Positions 8,761 to 16,269 of a stretch of 36,287 bases of DNA are shown here, piece by piece. Location: NCBI GenBank assembly GCA_022844015.1, contig JALHMO010000067.1:1-36287 (forward strand). Direction: 5' to 3'. Each line of letters begins with the position of its first letter. Positions within the stretch are counted from its first letter, which is position 1. The notes beneath the pieces are model-generated. The model was given only the letters and a program-made list of their open reading frames with translations, was not told the origin of the DNA and searched no databases. The stretch is from Reyranella sp. Lineage in GTDB: Bacteria; Pseudomonadota; Alphaproteobacteria; Reyranellales; Reyranellaceae. The translations under genes were made by a program, and so were the position numbers.

Positions 8761-9585
8761 TCAGCCGCCCTGCATCTCGAGCCGCCGCATCGTGCGGTCG
8801 ATGGCCAGCCGGCCGAGGCCGATCAGCACCACGGTCCAGCCCGCCTGGAGGGCCAGGCCCTGCAGCGCGGCGCCGCCGGCCAGGTCGGCGAAGTAGATGC
8901 GGAACGGGATGTCGACCAGGCCGGCGAACGGTTGCACGTGCAGGAAGGGCCGCAGCGCATCCGGGAAGAAATCGAGCGGCAGCAGGGTGCCGGAGAACAC
9001 GATCAGCAGGGGCGTCAGGACGGCGTTCACGCCGCGCTCGTTGAGCGATGCCGCGACGATGATGTTGGCCAGCATGACGATAGCGGCGCCGAGCGCTGTC
9101 ATGAGCGCGAAGGCGGGGACGAACAGCAGCGCGGCGGCCAGGCTCGGCGGCGGCTGCCACGCCCAGGCGCCGAGACCGGCGAGCGGCAGGACGAGACCCG
9201 CCGCCAGCGCCATCAGCGCGGCGCGCGGTGCTGCGCGGGCAAGCATCCAGCCCAGCGTGCGGGCATACCAGTAGCTGTAGGCGTCGAGCGGCCGCAGGCG
9301 GTCGTAGCCGATGCCGCCGCTGCGTACCGCCTGGCCGATCTCGGGATCGGCGACCCAGGGCAGCAGGGCCAGCAGCGCCTGGCCCAGCCACACGTAGGTG
9401 ATGGCATCGGCCAGGCTGATCGGCGCCGCCGCGGCGTGGACGCCATAGAAGGCGGCGAAGATCATGATGCGCAGCACACCCCACCAGCATTGCGTGGCAA
9501 AGCCTGCCAGCGCCGCGGCGCGATACTGCAGCATGAGCTGGAAGCGCGCGCGGAACGCCGCGAGATAGGGGCGCAACGCCTGCAT
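8761..9585 (-). CDS. ABC-2 type permease, first subunit (COG4587-like)
   Basis: A 274-residue membrane protein with about six transmembrane helices. It starts with a short amphipathic segment (YLAAFRARFQLMLQYRAAAL) typical of these permeases and carries IVFSGTLLPLDFFPD in the C-terminal half. Its start is 2 bp after the ATPase stop. With the neighbouring permease and ATPase it makes a complete ABC exporter without a binding protein. Confidence 0.92.
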   Translation of the reverse strand: MQALRPYLAAFRARFQLMLQYRAAALAGFATQCWWGVLRIMIFAAFYGVHAAAAPISLADAITYVWLGQALLALLPWVADPEIGQAVRSGGIGYDRLRPLDAYSYWYARTLGWMLARAAPRAALMALAAGLVLPLAGLGAWAWQPPPSLAAALLFVPAFALMTALGAAIVMLANIIVAASLNERGVNAVLTPLLIVFSGTLLPLDFFPDALRPFLHVQPFAGLVDIPFRIYFADLAGGAALQGLALQAGWTVVLIGLGRLAIDRTMRRLEMQGG

Positions 9586-9587
9586 CG

Positions 9588-10580
9588 TCAGGCCTCGTGC
9601 GCGTCGTGCAGGTCATAGAAGCGCGCGATCACCTCCTCGATGGCGGGCTCGTCGACATGGACGTCCTCGACGGCGTGCGAGGCAGTGATGAGGGCGATCA
9701 GCTTCGGCGCCGGGATGTCCGTCGGGTCGAAGGCGAGCTCGAGCGAGCGCTCGGTGCGGGCGCGGACCGTGACGCGCGGCAGGTCGAGCTCGGGCGCGGG
9801 GCCCGCGAAGTCGACATGGAGCCGTCGCTCGGCCAGGACGCCGGCGCGCAGGCTCGCGAACGGGCCGTCGGCGAGCAGGCGTCCCTGGCCGATGACGATG
9901 ACGCGCTCGGCGAGCGCCTCGACGTCGTGCATGTCGTGCGTCGTGAGCAACACCGTCACGCCCTGCTCGCGGTTCAGCCGTCGCACGAACGCGCGCACGG
10001 CGAGCTTCGACGGCGCGTCGAGGCCGATCGTCGGCTCGTCGAGGAACAGGATCGCGGGGTCGTGCAGCAGGGCGGCGGCGAACTCCGCCCGCATGCGTTG
10101 GCCGAGCGAGAGCTGGCGCACCGGCTGGTCGAGCAACGGCTCGAGCCGAAGCATGGCGACGAGCTCGTCGCGCCGGTGGCGATAGCGGGTGGGCTCGACG
10201 CGGTAGATGTCGGCCAGAAGGTCGAAGCCATCGATGACGGGCAGGTCCCACCACAGCTGGCTGCGCTGACCGAACACCACGCCGATGCGCGCCACATGGC
10301 GAATGCGGTCCTCGTAGGGAACGAGGCCGCCCACCTCGACCCGGCCGCTGGTCGGCCGCAGGATGCCCGACAGAATCTTCACCGTCGTCGACTTGCCCGC
10401 GCCGTTGGGGCCGATGAAGGCCAGCAGCTCGCCCGCCTCGAGGCTGAACGAGACGTCAGCCAGGGCATGGACCTCGCGCCAGCGCCGGCGCACGAGGCCG
10501 CGCAGCGCACCGGCCAACCCGGGCGCGCGTTCGGCGACGCGATAGGTCTTGGCCAGCGCCTCGACGAGGATCTGGAGCAT
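9588..10580 (-). CDS. ABC exporter ATP-binding protein (COG4586-like)
   Basis: A 330-residue ATPase. Walker A is GPNGAGKST (57-65). GQRSQLWWDLP is a marker of the COG4586 subgroup. The signature is LSLGQ (157-161), Walker B is ILFLDE (177-182), and the H-loop is TTHD. About 90 residues follow the nucleotide-binding domain. It is the first gene of the three-gene operon with both permeases. The leader upstream (10581-10943) contains a large palindrome. The Shine-Dalgarno before ATG 10580 is poor. Homologues are annotated as exporters of unknown or hydrophobic substrates; nothing here indicates which. Confidence 0.95.
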   Translation of the reverse strand: MLQILVEALAKTYRVAERAPGLAGALRGLVRRRWREVHALADVSFSLEAGELLAFIGPNGAGKSTTVKILSGILRPTSGRVEVGGLVPYEDRIRHVARIGVVFGQRSQLWWDLPVIDGFDLLADIYRVEPTRYRHRRDELVAMLRLEPLLDQPVRQLSLGQRMRAEFAAALLHDPAILFLDEPTIGLDAPSKLAVRAFVRRLNREQGVTVLLTTHDMHDVEALAERVIVIGQGRLLADGPFASLRAGVLAERRLHVDFAGPAPELDLPRVTVRARTERSLELAFDPTDIPAPKLIALITASHAVEDVHVDEPAIEEVIARFYDLHDAHEA

Positions 10581-10723
10581 GGGCGGCCATCCGCCGGTTG
10601 GTCGAAAAGGGGCGGGAACCTATCCGCGGCCCGCCACCGGGTCAACAAGGCCCCTCGCCAGGTAGTGTCCCGGGGCACTACCCCTCGCGATGCGCGAGAG
10701 GGCGGCCTCGAGGTCGTTCGGAC

Positions 10724-10916
10724 AGGGCGGGCTCCCATGGGCGTCAAAATACAAAGGGACCTCACCCTGAGGAGCGGCCTGGAGGGCCGCGTCTCGAGAG
10801 GGCCGCGACACGACTTTTTTCAACGATCTCTATGTGGATCCTTCGAGACGGCCGCTGCGCGACCTCCTCAGGATGAGGTTTTCTTCTATTTTAACGCCCA
10901 TGGGGCGGGCTCTCCC
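10724..10916. repeat. Long inverted repeat, MITE-like (CTCACCCTGAGGAGC family)
   Basis: The outer arms GGGCGGGCTCCCATGGGCGT (from 10726) and, inverted, the stretch around 10886-10916 (CTATTTTAACGCCCATGGGG) face each other. Inside, CCTCACCCTGAGGAGCGGCC (10760-10779) opposes CTCCTCAGGATGAGG (10863-10877). It occupies most of the 363-bp gap between the ABC ATPase start and the SDR stop. No reading frame in it is convincing. A related half-element lies at 27736-27865. It could act as a bidirectional terminator or RNA hairpin. Confidence 0.85.
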
Positions 10917-10943
10917 TGAAACCCAACGGCGAGTGCCCGCGCC

Positions 10944-11759
10944 TCACCGCGCCGCCGCCGGGTCCCACGGCCAGTAACGCGCGATCGCGCCGGCATCGAT
11001 GCGCAGGTCGGTGCCGGTCATCATCTCGGCATCCGACGACACGATGAAGGCGGCGGCGCGGCCGTAGTCGCTGGGCGAAGGCAGCTTCTGCATCGGGATT
11101 CGGCTGCGAAACATCTCGAACACCGGCCGGGCGGCCGAGAGGTCGGGCGCCGGCCGGCCCCAGCGCTGGGCACGCTCCGCGGATTCCGAGGGATCGGTCG
11201 CGGTCGGGGTCAGGCTGTTGACCCGGATGCCGTGCTTCACCAGCTCCATCGCCGCAGAGCGCGTGAAATTCAGCAGGCCGCACTTGGCGGTCGAGTAGCC
11301 GATATTGTCGGGTTCGCCCTGATGGCCCGCGGTCGAGACGATGTTGAGGATGCTGCCGCGCACCTGGCGCTCGATCATCGAATGCGCGACGTGCTTGGTG
11401 AACAGGAAGGCGCCGGTCAGGATCACGTCGATCTGCTTGCGCCACTGGTCGAGCGCCATGGTGAGCACGCCCTTCCTGTTGAATACGACGGCGTTGTTCA
11501 CCAGCACGTCGATCCGGCCGAAGGTGTCGCACGCCTGCCGCACCGCGGCGGCGACCGCGTCCTGGTCGGTGACGTCGCAGGTGATGCCGAGCGCCTTGCC
11601 GCCGATGCTGTTCAGGTAGCTGGCGCAGTCGGTTGCATTGGCGGCCAGCGCGTCGACGCAGACCAGCGCGGCGCCCTCCGCGGCCAGCCCTTCGGCGATG
11701 CCGCCGCCGATGTTCGGGCTGGTGCCGGTGACGAGGGCGACTTTGCCTTTGAGTTTCAT
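10944..11759 (-). CDS. Short-chain dehydrogenase/reductase (SDR)
   Basis: A 271-residue classical SDR. The glycine-rich dinucleotide site is TGTSPNIGGGIA (11-22), NNA is at 88-90, the catalytic S142 is in NIVSTAG, and YSTAK has Y155 and K159. ATG 11759 is preceded by GGGAGA at 5 nt. An ATG four codons upstream lacks one. Conserved C-terminal segments such as MTGTDLRIDAGA complete the fold. It diverges from the ACMSD-like amidohydrolase with only 68 bp between starts, so the two may share a control region and act on related compounds. Oxidation of a hydroxy group with NAD(P) is expected; substrate unknown. Confidence 0.93.
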   Translation of the reverse strand: MKLKGKVALVTGTSPNIGGGIAEGLAAEGAALVCVDALAANATDCASYLNSIGGKALGITCDVTDQDAVAAAVRQACDTFGRIDVLVNNAVVFNRKGVLTMALDQWRKQIDVILTGAFLFTKHVAHSMIERQVRGSILNIVSTAGHQGEPDNIGYSTAKCGLLNFTRSAAMELVKHGIRVNSLTPTATDPSESAERAQRWGRPAPDLSAARPVFEMFRSRIPMQKLPSPSDYGRAAAFIVSSDAEMMTGTDLRIDAGAIARYWPWDPAAAR

Positions 11760-11827
11760 GCGATCTCCCATAACGTCGGCGCCGGAACGGTCGGGGCAGG
11801 ATACATCAAGGGACATCGAGGCAACGA

Positions 11828-12835
11828 ATGACGACGACGGGCGCGACCGACATTCATACTCACATCGTGCCGATGAGCTTCCCGCCCTACGCCGGCCGTC
11901 ATGCCAATGCGCGCTGGCCGTCGATGGCGCCGGCACACGACTGCCACCATTGCAACGTCATGATCGCCGGCAAGGTGTTCCGCACCGTCAGCGACCATTG
12001 CTGGAGCCTGGAACGGCGCCTCGAGACGATGGAGGCGGCGCGCGTCGAGCGGCAGGTGCTGTCGCCGATGCCCGAGCTGCTGTCCTACTGGCTGGAAGCG
12101 GAGGACGCCGAATCGCTGGGGCGCCACGTCAACGACGCCATTGCGGCCATGGTGGCCGACGGCAAGGGCCGCTTTGCCGGCCTCGGCATGGTGCCCATGC
12201 AGGATCCCGATCGCGCGGTGGCCGAGCTCGAGCGGCTGATGACGATGGGCTTCAAGGGCGTCGAGATCGGCACGAACGTCAACGGCGTGTCGATCGGCGA
12301 CAAGCGCTATGCCGCCTTCTTCGCCACCGCCGAGCGGCTGGGCGCGGCGATCTTCGTCCATGCGCTGCACCCCGCCGGCACCGAGCGGCTGGTCGGCCCA
12401 CCCAACATGCCGGCGCTGGCGCTGTTTCCCTGCGAGACCTCGACGGCGATCGTGTCGCTGATGATGGCCGGCATCATCGGCCGGCATCCAACGCTGCGCA
12501 TCGCTTTCAGCCATGGCGGCGGCGTGTTCGGCCTGGTGCTGCCGCGCTTCATGCACGGCTGGAAGCTGCAGCCCGGCATGAAAGAGGCGACCGGCGGCTC
12601 GCCGGCCGAGCTGGCGCGCCGGCTCTACTACGACACCCTGGTCTACGACGCCGACACGTTGCGGTTCCTGATCGAGCGCTTCGGCATCACGCAGCTCTGC
12701 GTCGGCACCGACCATCCCTTCGCCATCGAGGAGACCCAGCCGGTCGCCGCGGTCGAGCACCTGAATCTGTCGGCAGCCGACCAGGCGCTCGTGCTGTCGG
12801 GCAATGCCCTGCGCTTTCTGGGCGAGGCCGCGTAA
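11828..12835 (+). CDS. ACMSD-like amidohydrolase (amidohydrolase-2 family decarboxylase)
   Basis: A 335-residue TIM-barrel protein related to 2-amino-3-carboxymuconate-6-semialdehyde decarboxylase and other metal-dependent non-oxidative decarboxylases. Metal ligands are visible: H10-x-H12 in DIHTHIV, H178 in IFVHALHP, H229 in FSHGG and D295 in GTDHPF. The segment YYDTLVYDADTL matches the pattern seen in ACMSD. Such enzymes decarboxylate or hydrolyse aromatic-ring cleavage products or orsellinate/resorcylate-type acids. It diverges from an SDR gene, with Rieske and P450 genes in the wider region, which fits aromatic catabolism; that link is inference. Confidence 0.93.
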   Translation: MTTTGATDIHTHIVPMSFPPYAGRHANARWPSMAPAHDCHHCNVMIAGKVFRTVSDHCWSLERRLETMEAARVERQVLSPMPELLSYWLEAEDAESLGRHVNDAIAAMVADGKGRFAGLGMVPMQDPDRAVAELERLMTMGFKGVEIGTNVNGVSIGDKRYAAFFATAERLGAAIFVHALHPAGTERLVGPPNMPALALFPCETSTAIVSLMMAGIIGRHPTLRIAFSHGGGVFGLVLPRFMHGWKLQPGMKEATGGSPAELARRLYYDTLVYDADTLRFLIERFGITQLCVGTDHPFAIEETQPVAAVEHLNLSAADQALVLSGNALRFLGEAA

Positions 12836-12874
12836 GCAGCGTTCCTCTGATCTTCATAGGAGGGCCGGGAGGGC

Positions 12875-14203
12875 TCACATCATTCCCGGCTCGCCAAGAT
12901 CGGTTCCGTCGACCAGGCGGCTGTAGCGGAAGGGGTGCGGGTCGACGATCGGGGGATCGCCGGCGACGATGTCGGCCGCCAGGCGCCCGGCGCCCGGTCC
13001 GATGCCGAAGCCATGCCCGCTGAATCCGGCCGAGACGTGCAGGCCGGGCAGCCTGTCGACGGCGGAGATCACCGGCAGCCAGTCGGGCGTGAAATCGATC
13101 AGGCCGCCGTACTTGTGCATGATCTTGATGCCGGCGAGCTCGGGGTAGATCTCGGCGATGCGCTTGAGGGCGAAGCTCACCAGCTTCTCCTGCGCCGGCG
13201 GATCGTAGGTGCGCATGCGCTCGAACGGCGAGACGCTGTCGTTGCTCCAGCGCAGCCACGCCTCGGGGCCGTCGAAGAACGAGCGCCCGGCGCGGATGGT
13301 CAGGAGCCTGTGGCGCTTCTTGAAGGTGCGCCAGAACGGCCGGGCATACTTCAGGCCCTGCGGGGTAAGCTCGAGCAGGCCGCGCCCGCTGATGCCGATC
13401 GTGTAGCCGCCATCGAGCCGGCGCCGGAACGTGACGTCGGGCGTCGAGATGCCGCCCTCGGTGATCTGCGGCGCCGGCGCGGTGAAGAACGAGGTCGAGC
13501 GCACGCCCGCCAGCGGCAGGTCGATGCCGTGATGGCGGCAGAACATCGAGGTCCAGACGCCGCCGGCGACGAGCACGGTGCTGGTGCGGATCGTGCCCTT
13601 CTCGGTGGCCACGCCGGAGACGCGGCCCGCCGCGGTCTCGAGCCCGCGTGCCGCGCACTCCTGATGGAGGGTGACGCCCAGCCGGCGCGCCCCCTGGGCG
13701 ATCGCCGGCACGGCAAGTGCGGGCTCCGCCCGGCCGTCGGTCGGCGAATGGATGCCGCCGATCCAGTTGCCGGTGCTGCCCGGGGTCATGGCCTTGGCCT
13801 CGGCCGCCGATAGAACGTGGCTGCGCATCTGCCGCTCGCGGGCGGCGTCGACCCAGCGCGTCCAGGCGTCGAGGTCGGATTGGCTGGTCGTCACGTAGAC
13901 CAGCCCGGTGCGGCGGAAGCCGGTCTCGGCGCCGAGCTCCTCGTTCATGCCGCTCCACATCTCGACGGCGCGCTGCGCCAGCTCCAGCTCGCGCAGGTCG
14001 CGGTTCTGCTGGCGACACCAGCCCCAGTTGCGGCTCGACTGCTCGCCAGCGACATGGCCCTTCTCCACCACCGCCACCGAATGCCCCTTCTTGGCGAGGT
14101 TGTAGGCGGCCGTGATGCCGGCGACCCCGCCGCCGATCACGACGACGTCGGCGGAGGACGGCAGCTTCTCGTCGCTGGGAATTCGGGTAACCGGGGGTGA
14201 CAT
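12875..14203 (-). CDS. FAD-dependent oxidoreductase, DAO family
   Basis: A 442-residue flavoprotein with an N-terminal Rossmann motif VVVIGGGVAGITAAYNLAKKG, an FAD-contact segment EQSSRNWGWCRQQNRD, and a C-terminal GFSGHGFGIGPGAGRLAAD block. Related proteins oxidise amino or N-methylamino acids (D-amino acid dehydrogenase, glycine or sarcosine oxidase, opine dehydrogenase). ATG 14203 has AAGGAT upstream. It lies downstream of an Lrp/AsnC regulator and a HAD hydrolase on the same strand, which supports an amino-acid substrate. Whether it is an oxidase or a dehydrogenase cannot be judged. It ends 39 bp from the convergent amidohydrolase gene. Confidence 0.93.
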   Translation of the reverse strand: MSPPVTRIPSDEKLPSSADVVVIGGGVAGITAAYNLAKKGHSVAVVEKGHVAGEQSSRNWGWCRQQNRDLRELELAQRAVEMWSGMNEELGAETGFRRTGLVYVTTSQSDLDAWTRWVDAARERQMRSHVLSAAEAKAMTPGSTGNWIGGIHSPTDGRAEPALAVPAIAQGARRLGVTLHQECAARGLETAAGRVSGVATEKGTIRTSTVLVAGGVWTSMFCRHHGIDLPLAGVRSTSFFTAPAPQITEGGISTPDVTFRRRLDGGYTIGISGRGLLELTPQGLKYARPFWRTFKKRHRLLTIRAGRSFFDGPEAWLRWSNDSVSPFERMRTYDPPAQEKLVSFALKRIAEIYPELAGIKIMHKYGGLIDFTPDWLPVISAVDRLPGLHVSAGFSGHGFGIGPGAGRLAADIVAGDPPIVDPHPFRYSRLVDGTDLGEPGMM

Positions 14204-14288
14204 CGACGATGATCCTTGTTGGCTCGCCAGCGGCGACAGTATCTCGGAAGCCTCGCCGGCAGAAGGCCGGCGCCGTGCGCAGTCGCCC

Positions 14289-14789
14289 TCAGGGATCCTG
14301 GGACACCAGGTCCGAAAGCGGATAGCCCCGGGCCCGCTTGACCTGCCTGATGGTGACGTAGCTGAAGTACTTCTCGACGCCGAGGTCGCGGTCGAGCAGG
14401 TCCTCGATGACCGTCTGATAGTCGAGGATGTCGCGGGCAATGAACTGCGCCAGGTAGTCGTAGCCGCCGGTGACCAGGAAGCAGTTGAGGACCTGCGGGA
14501 TCGCCTGGATGGCGCGCTCGAACCTCAGGAAGTCCTCGCGGCGGTGGTTGCGCAGGGTGATCTCGGTGAACACCACCATGTTGCTGCAGACGCGGTCGAT
14601 ATCGAGCTGCGCCTCGTAGCCGCGGATGTAGCCCGCGGCCTCGAGGCGGCGCACCCGCTGCAGGCAGGGCGTTGCCGAAAGCCCGACCGTCTCGGCGAGC
14701 TCCAGGTTGCTGATCCGGCCCGCGCCCTGGAGCGTCGCCAGGATTTTCAGGTCGATCCTGTCGAGCCGGATCGTGCTGCCGCGTTTCAT
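14289..14789 (-). CDS. Lrp/AsnC-family transcriptional regulator
   Basis: A 166-residue protein. The N-terminal helix-turn-helix (LDRIDLKILATLQGAGRISNLELAETVGLS, about residues 8-40) is followed by the CLQRVRRLEAAGYIRGY recognition/wing part. The RAM ligand-binding domain carries VTGGYDYLAQFIARDI. It lies between the HAD and DAO genes (39 and 85 bp gaps). The usual mode in this family is a local regulator responding to the amino acid degraded by its neighbours, here probably the substrate of the DAO flavoenzyme. Confidence 0.95.
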   Translation of the reverse strand: MKRGSTIRLDRIDLKILATLQGAGRISNLELAETVGLSATPCLQRVRRLEAAGYIRGYEAQLDIDRVCSNMVVFTEITLRNHRREDFLRFERAIQAIPQVLNCFLVTGGYDYLAQFIARDILDYQTVIEDLLDRDLGVEKYFSYVTIRQVKRARGYPLSDLVSQDP

Positions 14790-14828
14790 GCCCTCCCCCG
14801 TTGGGTTGCGCCGGCCGTCGGCCGCGCC

Positions 14829-15578
14829 TCACGCAGGGTCGCCGCGAAGATGGGCCTGATGCAAGATGACGAAATCGGCCATGCTGGCCACCTCGATGTC
14901 CGGGGTGGCCGGCGCGCCTGCTGCCATTGGCGCCGGCGTGGCCCCCCAGCCGCCGACCGGCTTGCGTCGATTGATCCACAGGGTGGCGAGCCCCAGGGTT
15001 CGTGCCGGCACGATGTCGTGGAAGATGCTCTGCGCGGTGTGCAGGATGTCGGGCTTGCGGGTGCCGAAGGTGCGTTCGAGGTCGGCCAGCGCATGCTCGA
15101 AGTTGCGCAGGCTGGGCTTGTAGGAGCCGACGTCTTGGGCGGTGATGATGCGGTCGAAGGCGACGCCCAGCTTCTCGTTGCTGCGCGCGAAGGAGGCTCG
15201 GTCGACATTCGAGAGTATCACCAGCCTGTAGTAGCGCTTGAGGTACTGCAGCGAGGTCGCGCTGTCGGCGAAGGCCGGCCAGCGCCCGACCGATTGGCCG
15301 AACTCCGTCGCCTCGGCGGGCTTGGCCTCGATGCCCCACAGACCCGCCAGCCGGCGGTGCACCTCGGCCAGGATGTCGGGGTAGAGCTTGCCAGGCGTCT
15401 CCGCCTCGCAGGTCGCCTCCGTGGTGCCGAACACCTCGAGAATCGTGTTGTCATCGAGGTCGCGGCGCCCGTTGCGGTCCACCCACGGCCGCAGCTCGGC
15501 CAGGATGCCGCGCTCCCAGTCGATCAGCGTGCCGTAGCAATCGAAGGTCAGCGTGTTGAACTTGGTGACGTCGGGCAT
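14829..15578 (-). CDS. HAD hydrolase, haloacid dehalogenase type II-like
   Basis: A 249-residue HAD-superfamily hydrolase. The nucleophile is D13 in TFDCYGTLID, motif II is S123-N124 in ILSNVD, K154 is in YKPSLRNF, and a late acidic motif is present around SIFHDIVPA. The arrangement resembles type II L-2-haloacid dehalogenases, but many relatives are phosphatases of unknown substrate. ATG 15578 follows GGAGA at 5 nt. It is the first gene of the HAD-Lrp-DAO set. Confidence 0.9.
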   Translation of the reverse strand: MPDVTKFNTLTFDCYGTLIDWERGILAELRPWVDRNGRRDLDDNTILEVFGTTEATCEAETPGKLYPDILAEVHRRLAGLWGIEAKPAEATEFGQSVGRWPAFADSATSLQYLKRYYRLVILSNVDRASFARSNEKLGVAFDRIITAQDVGSYKPSLRNFEHALADLERTFGTRKPDILHTAQSIFHDIVPARTLGLATLWINRRKPVGGWGATPAPMAAGAPATPDIEVASMADFVILHQAHLRGDPA

Positions 15579-15734
15579 CGGGTTCTCCAGGTCTGCGGCC
15601 GGATCGGCAGGACGCGACCCTAGCGGCCGCGGCGCGGGATCGGGCACCAAATCCGCGGTGCCGTGCAGTGATATTCTCTGCCGGGGTACCCTCGAACAGT
15701 CATAAGGGCGCGCCGCGCCCACATTCTCCTCCCC

Positions 15735-16002
15735 AGCTTCGCTGCCACGGAGTGGACACATCTTCCGTCATCGCAGGGCAATTGCTCGTGGAAAGGAGGT
15801 TTCCGTCATCCCGAGCGGAGCCGCCCTTAGGGCGGCGCAGTCGAGGGACCTTTCTTGCTGGTGCTGCAACAAGAAAGGTCCCTCCACTACGCCTCGCTGC
15901 ACTCGGCTCCGGTCGGGATGACGGGGGTGTTGGTCATATGTGAATGCGCTGCGTCATCGGCCAAGGGACATGAGATGTGTCCACTCCGTAGCAGCTTCGC
16001 TG
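15735..16002. mobile_element. Non-autonomous palindromic element inserted in a CCTCCCCAGC-family repeat
   Basis: A segment of about 248 bp (15745-15992) has terminal inverted repeats ACGGAGTGGACACATCT at the left and its exact complement AGATGTGTCCACTCCGT at the right. It is flanked by the same 10-mer AGCTTCGCTG at 15735-15744 and 15993-16002. The flanks together rebuild a repeat that is present uninterrupted at about 36170-36228. This looks like an insertion with a target duplication. Because the host repeat is itself palindromic, the flanking 10-mers could also be arms of one larger inverted repeat. No coding capacity for a transposase. Confidence 0.75.
15805..15922. repeat. Inner palindrome (GTCATCCCGAGCG family)
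   Basis: GTCATCCCGAGCGGAGCCG at the left faces CGGCTCCGGTCGGGATGAC at the right. The GGGACCTTTCTTG / CAAGAAAGGTCCC stem closes the centre (about 15845-15881), and there is a further small hairpin CCGCCCTTAGGGCGG. It sits entirely inside the inserted element at 15745-15992, so three repeat families are nested here. Confidence 0.85.
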
Positions 16003-16041
16003 GGGAGACGCCCAGCACGCCGGCGCGCACCACGATGCTGG

Positions 16042-16143
16042 GAAGATCGGGGCGGTCCCCGCCCCGATCTTCATAGGAGTTCCCCACCGGCCCGAGGGCC
16101 GACCCGCCGTGCCAAGAAACTGGCGGCAAGCCGCCAGTTTCTT
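16042..16143. repeat. Two strong hairpins upstream of the FMN oxidoreductase gene
   Basis: The first hairpin is GAAGATCGGGGCGG (16042-16055) against CCGCCCCGATCTTC (16059-16072), a 14-bp stem with a 3-nt loop. The second is AAGAAACTGGCGG (16114-16126) against CCGCCAGTTTCTT (16131-16143), a 13-bp stem with a 4-nt loop. Neither has a clear T-tract after the stem. They may be repeat remnants, or act as insulators or terminators between the divergent genes. The rest of the gap to 16269 holds nothing I recognise. Confidence 0.7.
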
Positions 16144-16269
16144 ACTAGGAGAGCAAGACGTCCTCCGCGAGGGCCTTGGGGGCAAATCGAGCACGAGCGC
16201 GGCGCGCGACATTGCAGCCGCCGCCGATGTACCATGCCACGGCAGCAATCAGCAGCTTCAGGGTCCGCA

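Noticed and set aside
15940..16269. 110-codon in-frame extension before the FMN oxidoreductase
   Set aside because: It runs through hairpins and repeat DNA, and the family N terminus and a ribosome binding site fit ATG 16270.
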